DNA from: Ereboglobus sp.
Lineage (GTDB): Bacteria; Verrucomicrobiota; Verrucomicrobiia; Opitutales; Opitutaceae
DNA: 64,000 nucleotides
Reading direction: 5' to 3'
Assembly: GCA_029974595.1 (NCBI GenBank)
Contig: JARKRC010000056.1
Location: 1-64,000 of the forward strand
The number at the start of each line of letters is the position of its first letter. The first letter of the stretch is position 1. Shown here in pieces: positions 49,221 to 58,389 of the stretch. Position numbers and translations under genes: made by a program. The notes under the pieces are model-generated. The model saw only the letters and a program-made list of their open reading frames with translations, was not told where the DNA came from and did no database searches.

Positions 49221-49910
49221 TCAATGCGGGCCATCCGGCGTTTTTTCTGCTTCGCTCTTTTTGACAAACTTGTTCTCCGTGCCGTGCATCAGCCGCCCGA
49301 TATTCGAGCGATGCCGCACCGCCACAAACACCGTCGCCCCACCTGAGATCAGCACCACCGAAAACGGCGGCCATCCCCAGATGCACCACATGATGCCGCT
49401 CGTCACGGGCAGCGAAACCGTCGCGAGGATTGAGGCGAGCGAAACATAGCGCGTCGTCTCGAAAATCAGCCACCAGAGCAGCAGCGCGATCAAAATTGAA
49501 ACGGGCATCAGCACGAGAAAACCGCCCGCTCCCGTGGCCACGCCCTTGCCGCCCTTGAAGCGCGTAAAACACGAAAAACTGTGCCCCAAAAGCGCCGATC
49601 CGAGGCTGATCAGCGACACCACGTCCCAGTGTTCCCACGGCGCATCCCACACACCCATCTTGAAGGCGATCACCGGCCACGCCGTCGCCGCCGCGCCTTT
49701 CACCATGTCGAGGACAAACACCGTGATGCCGAGTCGTTTTCCGGCCCTTCCAAATTTCGCACTCAGCACGCGCAGCACATTGGTCGCGCCGGGATTCTTG
49801 CTCCCTTCCTGGAAAATATCCACGCCCTTGGCCCGCGAAACCAGAAACCCGAACGGCAGCGCGCCCAGGAAATATCCCACGACAATCGAAGTAAGAATCG
49901 GGATTAACAT
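49221..49910 (-). CDS. plsY: Acyl-phosphate:glycerol-3-phosphate acyltransferase PlsY
   Basis: 229 residues, an integral membrane enzyme with about five hydrophobic helices. It puts the first acyl chain on glycerol-3-phosphate, using acyl phosphate made by PlsX. Conserved cytoplasmic motifs are GSKNPGATNVLR, GHSFSCFTRFKGGKGVATG and RHRSNIGRL near the end. ATG 49910 (MLIPILTSIVVGY) is chosen over a TTG 45 bp upstream. The C-terminal tail is charged. Confidence 0.93.
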   Translation of the reverse strand: MLIPILTSIVVGYFLGALPFGFLVSRAKGVDIFQEGSKNPGATNVLRVLSAKFGRAGKRLGITVFVLDMVKGAAATAWPVIAFKMGVWDAPWEHWDVVSLISLGSALLGHSFSCFTRFKGGKGVATGAGGFLVLMPVSILIALLLWWLIFETTRYVSLASILATVSLPVTSGIMWCIWGWPPFSVVLISGGATVFVAVRHRSNIGRLMHGTENKFVKKSEAEKTPDGPH

Positions 49911-50003
49911 CAGTAAAACAGAATGGATTTCACAGGCATGAAACCCATCGCGCAAGGCCGCTTATGAAAAAGTTCCATGAAAATTTTTGAACGTGTCGCG
50001 CGC

Positions 50004-52568
50004 CTAGCGCCATTCATGCCGCGGATACCGCCGCGACAGCTCCGCCTTCACCTGCGGATACATATCGCGCCAGAATGCCGTCAGGTCGTCCGTCACTTGA
50101 ATCGGACGCTGGTTGGGCGCGAGCACCTCGATCTTCACCGGCACGCGCCCGTGCCCGAGCGTGAAACGGCCCCCGACGCCGTAAAGCTCCTGTATCCGCG
50201 CGCTCAATACAGGCGGCCCCTCCTTAGCGTAGCGCACGCGCGATTTGCGCCCGTTGGCCATCACCAGCCGTTCGGGCAGGTAGTCGTCGAGCACGGCCAG
50301 TTGCTCCGCCGTCAGCCAGTCGCGCAGCACCGGCATCACGGGCTTGTCGCGTACATCCTTCGCGCCCAGCTCCCCGTAGCAGATCTGCTCGATCAGCGTC
50401 GCGCGATCCGCGTCCGTGATCGGGTTGACCTCCAGCTCTGGAAACCATTCCGCGAGGCGATTCACGCGCACGATCCACTGCTCCACATTTTCATCCCAGG
50501 CCTCCAGTTTGATTTTTCCCGCCATCACCTGTTGCGTCAGCAGGGCCGCCGCCGCGTCGAACGGCACATCCTCCGCGCTCGCCTTCGACTCCAGCACCAA
50601 GTCGCGAAACCGCCGCTCCCGTCTTGCGATCACGCGCTTGGCCGGTTCGTCGTAAACGACATTCACCGTCTCGGAATAATCATCCGGAAAAAGTTCCTTC
50701 AACCAGGGTTCCTGCAATGCCGTCGCGAGGCTCAGCAGCACATTCACTTCGCCGCCGCGGCCCTCCACCTCGCTCACTTCCGCCGCCACAAACAACGGCG
50801 CTCGCTGCATCGCGCTTTCGCGTGCCAGCATGCCGCGGCGCTTGTGCACGAGGTCGCATCGCAGCGTCCCCGCATCCAGCCGCTTTGCCAGTTGATCCGA
50901 AAAACCCGCGAGCACGCACTTCCTCACCGCCTCGCCTTCGACGCGCTTCTCGTCCACATCGAGTCCCTCGCGTCCGGCGATTTTCAAAAACTCCGCAAAC
51001 AGCGGCCCCACCTGGCGCGCTCCCATCGAATGAATCCCCAGCCGCCGGCACGCATCCAGAGCGTAATTGTTCTGGTCCGCAAACCGCCACGCGCGCATCA
51101 GCAAGAAGAAATCCGACTCCGTTTCCTCGCCGAGCAAATCCTCGCGCGCCTCGTCCACATCGCGGGGCACTCCGCGCAAAAGAAAATTCCGCCCCTGTGT
51201 GAGCGCCGCCATCAGCGCCACCGGGCGCACGCACCCGCGCTGATCGGCTTCGAGAAGCATGCGCGCATACCTCGGATGCACCGGAAACCGCAGCATCCGC
51301 CGCCCTGTTTCGGTAATCGAGGCAAAACCGCGGGTTTGCGCGGATCGCGCCACCGCTCCCAGGTCTTCCAGCAGCATTTCCGCGCGTTCCAGTCCTTTTC
51401 CATCCGGCTTTTCCAGCCACGGAAATCCCGCGATATCGTCGATGCCGCTCGCCTTCAGCGTGAGCACCACCTCCGACAAATCCAGCCGCTTCACTTCGGG
51501 CAATTCCTGCGCCGGCCTCTGCGCGTGCTCGCGCTCCGTCCACAGTCTCACGCACACGCCGGGAGCTGTGCGCCCTGCGCGCCCTGTGCGCTGATCCGCG
51601 CTCGCCACCGAGATTTTTTCAATGAGCAGCGTGTTGATTCCCCGGTGCGGATCGAACCGCGCCACGCGCGCCAGCCCGCAATCGATCACAACCGTCACGC
51701 CGTCGATCGTCAGCGACGTCTCCGCGACATTCGTCGAAACGATGATCTTTCTCGCATCGTATCGCGCCACCGCGCGATCCTGCGCTTCCGGCGGCAGCTC
51801 GCCATGCAACGGAAAAACGACGAAATCGCGCAAATCCCGCGCGCCCTGCAACGCCTGCACCGTCCGCGAAATCTCATACGCTCCCGGCATGAAGACCAGG
51901 AAATCGCCAGCCGCCGATTGCGCGGCCACGCGCGCGCATTCCCGCGCCGCGACCTCCCAAACCGGCTCGCGCTCAAAATCCACCGTTTTTGGCAAATACT
52001 CGATCTTCACCGGAAAACTCCGCCCCTGCGAAACGAGCGCCTCGCACGGCGCCATGTAATTCTTTAGCGCCCCCGCATCCAGCGTCGCCGACATCACGAT
52101 GATCTTCAAATCCGGCCGCGACGTTTGCTGGATCTGCAACGCCCGCGCCAGCGAAATATCGCCGTAGAGATGCCGCTCGTGAAACTCGTCGAACACGATC
52201 GCATTCACTCCTCGCAACGTCGCGTCGAACGACATTTGCCGGAGCAAAATCCCCTCTGTCACGAACCGGATCTTTGTGAACTCGCTCAACCGCGATTCCA
52301 GCCGGATCTGATATCCCACGATGTCACCCAGGTTCGTTTCCATCTCCTCTGCCACGCGTTTTGCGAGCATGCGCGTCGCCAGCCTCCTCGGCTGCAGGAC
52401 GACAACCTCGCCGCCGTCGAGGAACCCGTGCCGGAGAAGCATCTGCGGAATCTGCGTCGATTTGCCGGAGCCGGTCGGAGCCTGCACGATGACGCGTCCC
52501 TGCGCGCGCACGGCGTTCACAATGGCGTTTTCAAGTTCGTAAATCGGAAGCTCGCGAGGATTCGGCAT
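50004..52568 (-). CDS. hrpB: ATP-dependent RNA helicase HrpB
   Basis: 854 residues, a DEAH-box helicase of the HrpB type. Motif I APTGSGKST, motif II DEFH in FDEFHERH, motif III SATLDAG, motif VI QRTGRAGR, then an HA2-like domain and the HrpB C-terminal region (ending RRYPRHEW). The cellular substrate is poorly defined even in model species. ATG 52568 (MPNPRELPIYE) is the likely start. Codons flank a GC-rich, C-ending pattern. Single gene, ending shortly before plsY. Confidence 0.93.
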   Translation of the reverse strand: MPNPRELPIYELENAIVNAVRAQGRVIVQAPTGSGKSTQIPQMLLRHGFLDGGEVVVLQPRRLATRMLAKRVAEEMETNLGDIVGYQIRLESRLSEFTKIRFVTEGILLRQMSFDATLRGVNAIVFDEFHERHLYGDISLARALQIQQTSRPDLKIIVMSATLDAGALKNYMAPCEALVSQGRSFPVKIEYLPKTVDFEREPVWEVAARECARVAAQSAAGDFLVFMPGAYEISRTVQALQGARDLRDFVVFPLHGELPPEAQDRAVARYDARKIIVSTNVAETSLTIDGVTVVIDCGLARVARFDPHRGINTLLIEKISVASADQRTGRAGRTAPGVCVRLWTEREHAQRPAQELPEVKRLDLSEVVLTLKASGIDDIAGFPWLEKPDGKGLERAEMLLEDLGAVARSAQTRGFASITETGRRMLRFPVHPRYARMLLEADQRGCVRPVALMAALTQGRNFLLRGVPRDVDEAREDLLGEETESDFFLLMRAWRFADQNNYALDACRRLGIHSMGARQVGPLFAEFLKIAGREGLDVDEKRVEGEAVRKCVLAGFSDQLAKRLDAGTLRCDLVHKRRGMLARESAMQRAPLFVAAEVSEVEGRGGEVNVLLSLATALQEPWLKELFPDDYSETVNVVYDEPAKRVIARRERRFRDLVLESKASAEDVPFDAAAALLTQQVMAGKIKLEAWDENVEQWIVRVNRLAEWFPELEVNPITDADRATLIEQICYGELGAKDVRDKPVMPVLRDWLTAEQLAVLDDYLPERLVMANGRKSRVRYAKEGPPVLSARIQELYGVGGRFTLGHGRVPVKIEVLAPNQRPIQVTDDLTAFWRDMYPQVKAELSRRYPRHEWR

Positions 52569-52667
52569 GACGGAAAAATGAAGCCAACAGCGAAACACCC
52601 GCCGCGCAAACTTCCAGTCTGCATTTCCCCGGCCATGCAGAATCGGCCGTTTTGCCGGCGGCCCAAA

Positions 52668-52701
52668 AAAACCGCCTTTTCGAGAGGGAAAAGGCGGTTT
52701 T
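52668..52701 (-). terminator. Terminator of tRNA-Arg
   Basis: Perfect 14-nt arms, AAAACCGCCTTTTC and GAAAAGGCGGTTTT, around a 6-nt loop; the minus strand continues with T residues. It begins 8 bp after the encoded CCA of tRNA-Arg. Confidence 0.85.
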
Positions 52702-52708
52702 CAGAGAG

Positions 52709-52785
52709 TGGCGCAGCCGTAGGGAGTCGAACCCCAAACCTTCTGATCCGTAGTCAGATGCTCTATCCAATTGAGCTACGGCTGC
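52709..52785 (-). tRNA. tRNA-Arg (anticodon ACG)
   Basis: Minus strand: acceptor GCAGCCG pairs with CGGCTGC, then G73 and encoded CCA (plus 52709-52711). Anticodon stem CTGA/TCAG type with loop CTACGGA gives ACG, which reads CGU and, after deamination to inosine, CGC/CGA. The T loop is GGTTCGACTCC. 77 nt. Confidence 0.95.
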
Positions 52786-52892
52786 ATTTGAGGGGCGAAA
52801 GGAAGCAGGGATTTTTTGCTGAATGCAAGCGATATTTTCAGGATTGTTATGATTGCGACTCCATGCAGGATCACACGCTTCTCTCTTTTCCA

Positions 52893-53345
52893 ATGCAGGA
52901 CATTAAATTCCACGAAGTCGTTGAACAAATTTGCAAGGAAGACTCGCGTTACGACCGCCGCGCCTACGGTTTTGTGCGGGTGGGGCTCGACTACACCGTG
53001 ACCGAAATCCGGAAAAAGGATGCCGAGAAAGCGGCCAAGGCTGCGAAGGGTGGCGCGCCGCGCCTGCGCCACGTCAGCGGCCAGCAGCTGCTCGACGGCC
53101 TGCGCCAATACACGCTCGACCAGTTTGGCCCGCTCTCAAAGACCGTCCTCAACGAATGGGGAATCACGCGGTGCGAGGATTTCGGCGAGATCGTTTTCAA
53201 TCTCATCGAATACCAGATTTTCAGCAAAACGCCGGAGGACCGTCGCGAAGATTTTGCCTCGATCTACACGTTTGAGGACGCGTTCGAAAAACCATTCCGC
53301 CCCCGCAAGGCCGCGCCCGTGTGCATCGTTGGCGACGAAGCGTGA
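52893..53345 (+). CDS. Minf_1886-family conserved protein
   Basis: 150 residues from ATG 52893 (MQDIKFHEVVEQI); ATG 52863 would add 10 residues. It matches what I remember of the Minf_1886 family, named from Methylacidiphilum and common in Verrucomicrobiota and Planctomycetes. Features: EVVEQICKEDSRYDRRAYGFVR at the start, RHVSGQQLLDG in the middle, and EWGITRCEDFGEIVFNLIEY. Mixed alpha/beta, no signal peptide, function unknown. It lies between tRNA-Arg and the M16 peptidase gene, 134 bp before the latter with an inverted repeat in between. Confidence 0.82.
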   Translation: MQDIKFHEVVEQICKEDSRYDRRAYGFVRVGLDYTVTEIRKKDAEKAAKAAKGGAPRLRHVSGQQLLDGLRQYTLDQFGPLSKTVLNEWGITRCEDFGEIVFNLIEYQIFSKTPEDRREDFASIYTFEDAFEKPFRPRKAAPVCIVGDEA

Positions 53346-53349
53346 TGGA

Positions 53350-53472
53350 ATTTTCGATTTTCGATTCTCGATTTTCGATTGGGGAGCTGCCGCTCCATTT
53401 TGAAATCCGAACCGCGCGGTAGCGCGCAATCGAAAATCGAAAATCGAAAATCGAGAATCGAAAATCAAAAAT
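53350..53472. repeat. Inverted array of a 7-bp AAAATCG repeat
   Basis: Left arm 53350-53380 and right arm 53442-53472 are 31-nt inverted copies with one mismatch, each made of four or so ATTTTCG/CGAAAAT heptamers. More heptamers extend the right side from about 53428. The loop contains a small GC hairpin (GCGCGGTAGCGCGC). The right arm ends 7 bp before the M16 peptidase ATG. Confidence 0.8.
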
Positions 53473-53479
53473 CCTCCCA

Positions 53480-56068
53480 ATGTCCAAATCCGACTTCGAT
53501 CTTCTCAATTCCTTCTGGCGCGAAACGATCGCGCGCACCGTTCTTCCCAATGGGCTGACGGTTCTCATCAAGCCCGACCACTCCGCCCCCGTTGCCTCCG
53601 TGCAGGTGTGGGTGCGCACGGGATCGATTCACGAAGGCGCGCACCTTGGCGCGGGGCTTTCGCATTATCTCGAACACATGCTGTTCAAGGGTACGGAGCG
53701 GCGTTCGGCTCGCGACCTCTCCGCGAGCGTGCAGGCGCGCGGCGGACTTATCAATGCCTACACGACTTTTGACCGCACGGTGTATCACATCGACCTGCCC
53801 TCGGAGCACGCGCCGTTCGCCATCGACGTGCTGGCGGACATGGTGCTGCGCCCCGCGTTCGCGGCCGACGAAACGGCGCGTGAGAAGGATGTCATCCTGC
53901 GCGAAATCGACATGTGCCGCGACGATCCGGATTCGCGCCTCGGCGAGCTGCTGTTCGAGACGGCGTTCAGGCAGCATCCGTATCGGTATCCTGTCATTGG
54001 ATACAAGGATGTCTTCTCGGCGGTCACACGCGACGAGCTGGTCGCCTACCATCGCGCCCGCTACGTGCCTGCCAACATGGCGGTGATTGTCGCCGGTGAC
54101 GTTGATCCGGTCGCCACGCTCGCGGAGATCGAAAGGCATTTTTCATCCGCGCCGCGGGGCAATCTTGCGCCGGTCCTGATTCCCGGGGAGCCCGTCCAGC
54201 TCGCCCCGCGCGCCGCGCATCAACACGGGGACGTGGAGATCACGCGCGCCGGGCTCGCCTGGCAATCGCCGGGCATCACGCACCCCGACGCGCCGCTGCT
54301 CGATTTGCTCGCCACGATCCTCGGCGCGGGCGACAGCTCCCTCCTCTGGCAGGCCGTCCGCGAAAAGGCCCGCCTCGTGCACACGATCGACGCGCAGAGC
54401 TGGACGCCCGGCGGCGCGGGGCTTTTCTCGGTCGCCTTCACTTGCGATGCGGAGAAACGGAACCGCGCGATTTCCGCCGTCGGGCGCGTGCTCGAAGGTT
54501 GCGCTTCAAAGGGTTTCACGGCTGCGCAAATCAAAAAAGCCGTTCGCCAGCTCATCGTCGGAGAGATCAACAGCCGCAAAACCATGGCGGGCCAGGCTGC
54601 GCGTCTCGGCGCGGGCGAGGTGGTGGTTGGCGATCTCGATTATGCGCGGGCGTATTTCGAGCGGCTGCGCAAGGTCACGCCCGCAGATTTGAAGCGGGTG
54701 CTGAAAACCCATCTCGTGCCGGAGCGTTTGACGACGGTGTCGCTGAGCCCGAAGGAGAATGACGAGGCAAAACAGAATTGCGAGCCCGCAGGCCGCGCCG
54801 CGTCTCAATTCGCGCCGGAATTTGAGGAAATAAAAATGCCGAACGGGGCGCGCCTGTTGCTGCATCACGATGCGCATTTGCCGAACCTGCATGTGCGCTT
54901 GCTCTGCCAGGGCGGGCCGCTGTTCGAGGCGGCGGGCAAGCGCGGCGCGACGGCGCTGCTCGGCACGATGCTCGCAAAAGACACGCGGCGCAGAACCGCG
55001 GCGCAGGTTGCGCAGGCCATCGAGGCAATCGGAGGCGTGCTGTATCCGTTTTCCGGAAACAACAGCATCGGGCTGGGCGTCGAGGTTTTGCCTGGCGCCG
55101 CCGATGTGGAGCGCGGGCTGGAATTGCTGGGCGACGCGGTGTTCACGCCGTTGTTCAAACGCGAGACGTTCGAGACCGAGCGCGAGGCGCAGCTCGCCGC
55201 GCTCGCGCAGGACGCGGACGATGTCGTGACCTACGGGAGAAAACTCGTGCGGAAAAAATTCTTCGGCGCTTATCCGCTGGCGTGCGATGCCGCGGGCGAC
55301 GAGGCGGGCGTGCGCTCGCTCGCGCCCTCGGATTTGGCCGCGCTCTGGAAACGGCTGTTCGTGGCTGGAAATGTCGTGCTCGCGGTGGCGGGTGATTTTG
55401 AGAAGGCGAGGCTGCTGCCGAAACTGAAGGCGTTTTTGAAGCGCGTGCCTTCCGGCAGCGTGGATATTGCGCCTGCCGGGTCGGAAAAAAACGCGGTCGC
55501 GGCTCCCGTGCTTCCGGGGAATGGCGGCGATTTTGTCGAATCGCAGCCGCGTGAACAGGCGGTCGTGTATCAGGCGTTTCCCGGGCCGGGCTTGCTGGCG
55601 GAGGATTTTTATGCCGGCGAAGTCGCGGACGAATTTTTCAGCGGCATGTCGTCGCGATTGTTCGAGCGCGTGCGCGAGGAAAAGGGGCTGGCTTATTTTG
55701 TGCGTTCGAGTCGCGTGACAGGGCTGCGCGCGGGCATGTTCTTGTTTTTTGCGGGGACGAGCCCGGCGCATCACGGGGAAGTGCTTCGCGAAATCGATGC
55801 GGAGATCGCGCGCGTGCAGGCGGGCCATTTCAGCGAGGAAGAAGTGGAACGCTGCCGCGTGCGCCTGAAGGCGGGGCGGCGGATGAGCCTTCAGACAAAC
55901 GCCTCGTGCGCGATGCAGGCGGGCCTGAACGCCCTCTACGGACAGCCGGTGAATGGCTGGCTGGATTACGACAGGCGCATCGACGCGGTGGGCGTGGAAA
56001 CGCTGCGCGATTTTGCGCGAAAATATTTCAAACGCGAGCTGCGGACGCGACTCGTGGTGAAACCGTAG
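53480..56068 (+). CDS. M16-family zinc metallopeptidase (two-domain)
   Basis: 862 residues with both halves of the pitrilysin/mitochondrial-processing-peptidase fold. The active half has the inverted zinc motif HYLEH (His62, Glu65, His66) and downstream Glu in LREIDMCRDDPDSRLGELLFE. The second half (about 450-860) lacks HxxEH and would close the chamber. There is no signal peptide at ATG 53480, so cytoplasmic or exported by an unseen route. The start region is next to a long inverted repeat that could mask translation initiation. Confidence 0.92.
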   Translation: MSKSDFDLLNSFWRETIARTVLPNGLTVLIKPDHSAPVASVQVWVRTGSIHEGAHLGAGLSHYLEHMLFKGTERRSARDLSASVQARGGLINAYTTFDRTVYHIDLPSEHAPFAIDVLADMVLRPAFAADETAREKDVILREIDMCRDDPDSRLGELLFETAFRQHPYRYPVIGYKDVFSAVTRDELVAYHRARYVPANMAVIVAGDVDPVATLAEIERHFSSAPRGNLAPVLIPGEPVQLAPRAAHQHGDVEITRAGLAWQSPGITHPDAPLLDLLATILGAGDSSLLWQAVREKARLVHTIDAQSWTPGGAGLFSVAFTCDAEKRNRAISAVGRVLEGCASKGFTAAQIKKAVRQLIVGEINSRKTMAGQAARLGAGEVVVGDLDYARAYFERLRKVTPADLKRVLKTHLVPERLTTVSLSPKENDEAKQNCEPAGRAASQFAPEFEEIKMPNGARLLLHHDAHLPNLHVRLLCQGGPLFEAAGKRGATALLGTMLAKDTRRRTAAQVAQAIEAIGGVLYPFSGNNSIGLGVEVLPGAADVERGLELLGDAVFTPLFKRETFETEREAQLAALAQDADDVVTYGRKLVRKKFFGAYPLACDAAGDEAGVRSLAPSDLAALWKRLFVAGNVVLAVAGDFEKARLLPKLKAFLKRVPSGSVDIAPAGSEKNAVAAPVLPGNGGDFVESQPREQAVVYQAFPGPGLLAEDFYAGEVADEFFSGMSSRLFERVREEKGLAYFVRSSRVTGLRAGMFLFFAGTSPAHHGEVLREIDAEIARVQAGHFSEEEVERCRVRLKAGRRMSLQTNASCAMQAGLNALYGQPVNGWLDYDRRIDAVGVETLRDFARKYFKRELRTRLVVKP

Positions 56069-56169
56069 GAGACGGGCGCGCGAGGCGCCGCGGCGGGAAG
56101 GTTCTCGCAGGGCGCGGTGGCGAGTGTGCTTGATTGTCGGTGCGAATGGGGCACGATTCGCGCACGCCC

Positions 56170-57120
56170 ATGAAAAAAATTCCGCACCTCCTCCTGCTCC
56201 CTCTGCTCCTTGCGTTTCTCGTCGCGAATACCTCCGCGCAGGAACTGAAAGTCCTCACGATCGGCAATTCGTTTGCGGACAACCTCACCGCCTTTCTTCC
56301 TGAAATCGCCGCCGCCGCAAACAAGCCGCTCGTGCTCGCCCGCGCCAACATTGGCGGCTGCTCTTTTGAACGGCACGCGCGGCACCTCGCCGCCGCGCTC
56401 AAGGATCCCAACGACACCTCGGACGAGACGCGTGCCTACAAAAACAACCCCGCCTACAATCTGCCCGGCAGGAAAAAGGTCACGCTTGTCGAGGCGCTCA
56501 CCGCGCAGCCTTGGGACATCATCACAATCCAGCAGGCCAGTCCACTGAGTTTCAAGCCGGAGACCTACGAGCCTTACGCCAGCGAAGTGATTGCGGCCGT
56601 GCGCAAGTTCGCGCCGACGGCCATCATCCTCGTTCATCAAACCTGGGCATGGCGCGAGGACGACGCGCGCTTCAAGGATGGTTTTACGCAGCAAAAAATG
56701 TTCGACGACCTTGTCGCGGCATACCGCCGGCTTGCCGACCGCCACAAGCTCCGCACGATTCCCTCGGGCACGGCGATTCAGAATGCCCGCAAGACGTCGC
56801 GCTGGACGTATCGCCTTGACCCGGATTTCGACTATAAAAATCCGCCGGAGGGCAAGGTTCCCGATCAGTCCTCCAGCCTGCAAGTCGGCTGGGCGTGGAA
56901 AAAAAAGAAGGATAAACCCAGCTTTGTCGCGGACACGATCCATCTGAATGACGCCGGGCGCTATCTTGTAGGCTGCCTCTTCTATGAAATGCTTTGGAAC
57001 GCGAACTGTCTGGATGTTTCCTTTGTTCCCAAAAACATCTCCGCGGAAGCCGCCGCCAGTCTTCGCAAAATCGCCCACGAAACACCGCGCGAACGCGTGA
57101 ACAGGCGTGTCAGCCAGTGA
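56170..57120 (+). CDS. Secreted DUF4886/SGNH-hydrolase-like protein
   Basis: 316 residues with a signal peptide (MKKIPHLLLLPLLLAFLVANTSAQ). SGNH-like blocks: IGNSFADN with candidate nucleophile Ser34, the ANIGGCS block, ITIQQAS, and the catalytic Asp-His pair in ADTIHLNDAG. DUF4886 members are often found near polysaccharide-degradation genes and may deacetylate glycans; no substrate can be given here. ATG 56170 is chosen over an upstream ATG at 56146 for the signal peptide. The gene converges on rlmN 25 bp away. Confidence 0.82.
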   Translation: MKKIPHLLLLPLLLAFLVANTSAQELKVLTIGNSFADNLTAFLPEIAAAANKPLVLARANIGGCSFERHARHLAAALKDPNDTSDETRAYKNNPAYNLPGRKKVTLVEALTAQPWDIITIQQASPLSFKPETYEPYASEVIAAVRKFAPTAIILVHQTWAWREDDARFKDGFTQQKMFDDLVAAYRRLADRHKLRTIPSGTAIQNARKTSRWTYRLDPDFDYKNPPEGKVPDQSSSLQVGWAWKKKKDKPSFVADTIHLNDAGRYLVGCLFYEMLWNANCLDVSFVPKNISAEAAASLRKIAHETPRERVNRRVSQ

Positions 57121-57145
57121 TGCGCGCGAGGGCGTGGGAGCCGTT

Positions 57146-58213
57146 TCACACTGACGCCGCCAGTTGTCCGCAGCCGGCGGCGATGTCGATGCCGCGGCGC
57201 TGGCGGATGGTGCTCGGCAAATCGTAGGTGGCGAGGATGGCTTGGAATTTTTTCGCGGCGTCGGTGCGTCCGGGCGCGCCGGCATAGCCGGTCGTGGGAT
57301 TGAGCGGGATCAGATTCACTTGCGCCTGCATGCCCGAGAGGAGTTTTCCGACGGCGTGGGCGTGAGCCTCCGTATCATTTTGGCCCTCGATGAGCGTCCA
57401 CTCGAAGAAAATCCGGCGGTTGAGTTTTTCGATGTAGTAGCGGCAGGCGTCGATGAGTTGGTCGAGAGGCCAGCGCCGGGCGGCGGGAACGAGGGCGAGG
57501 CGTTCTTTTTGCGTGGCGGCGTGGAGCGAGACGGCGAGATGGATGGGGCTGGCCTCGTTGGCCATGCGCATGATGCCGGGAACGACGCCGACGGTGCTGA
57601 GCGTGATCCGGCGCGCGCCGAGAGCGAGGCCGTTGCTGTCGCGCATGATCTCAGCGGCGCGCATGACGGCATCGTAGTTGTGCAGGGGCTCGCCCATGCC
57701 CATGAGGACGACATTGCGAAGGCGTTCGCCGTGGACCTTGAGAATGCGCTGCACGTGCAGGGCCTGCGCGACGATTTCGGCGGCGGTGAGATGACGCGCG
57801 AAACCCATCTGGCCGGTGGCGCAAAACACGCAGCCCATGGCGCAGCCGACCTGCGAGCTGATGCACGCCGTGACGCGTCCGGTGAAACGCATGAGCACGG
57901 TTTCGATGCGGCGGTCGTCGGGAAGGGCGAGGAGATATTTGCGCGTGAATCCGTCGGAGCTGTGCGCCTCGTGCGCGATGGGCAGGATGCCGAGCGTGCA
58001 TTCGGACTGGAGGCGTTGCATCAACCGCGCGGGGATGTCGGGCATAGAGTCGGCGTCGAGCGCACCGACGGCTTCGTAGTAGAGGTAATTCCAGAGACGC
58101 GCGGCGTGGACGGGCGAAAAATCCCAGGACGTGACCAGCGCGCGCAACTCGTCGCGCGTGAGGCCGTGGAGATTGATCGGAAGTCGGGATGCTGGCGTCG
58201 CAGGCGTCGTCAT
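57146..58213 (-). CDS. rlmN: 23S rRNA (adenine-2503-C2)/tRNA methyltransferase RlmN
   Basis: 355 residues. A radical SAM enzyme methylating C2 of A2503 in 23S rRNA and A37 in some tRNAs. The cluster motif CAMGCVFC (Cys124, Cys128, Cys131) binds 4Fe-4S. NVVLMGMGEPL and ITLSTVGVVPGI are typical, and a late Cys in RGIDIAAGCGQL is the methyl-accepting residue needed for catalysis. Full length, divergent from the beta-helix gene. Confidence 0.95.
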   Translation of the reverse strand: MTTPATPASRLPINLHGLTRDELRALVTSWDFSPVHAARLWNYLYYEAVGALDADSMPDIPARLMQRLQSECTLGILPIAHEAHSSDGFTRKYLLALPDDRRIETVLMRFTGRVTACISSQVGCAMGCVFCATGQMGFARHLTAAEIVAQALHVQRILKVHGERLRNVVLMGMGEPLHNYDAVMRAAEIMRDSNGLALGARRITLSTVGVVPGIMRMANEASPIHLAVSLHAATQKERLALVPAARRWPLDQLIDACRYYIEKLNRRIFFEWTLIEGQNDTEAHAHAVGKLLSGMQAQVNLIPLNPTTGYAGAPGRTDAAKKFQAILATYDLPSTIRQRRGIDIAAGCGQLAASV

Positions 58214-58389
58214 GCGGGCGGCAACACACCAGAAACCGGGCCCTTTGAAAACGTCGAAATCGCCGAAATGCGGGCGCGATCAACCCTGGTGTTCATTTTG
58301 CCGCTCCTACCTGAAACCTCCGCCGCTTGCCTTCCCCTGTTTTTGCGGCATCGTTTTCCTTAACTTCGAATCACACTCCACACTATAAA

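Noticed and set aside
49977-52067. 696-residue plus-strand frame opposite hrpB
   Set aside because: His/Arg/Pro-rich shadow; all helicase motifs are on the minus strand.
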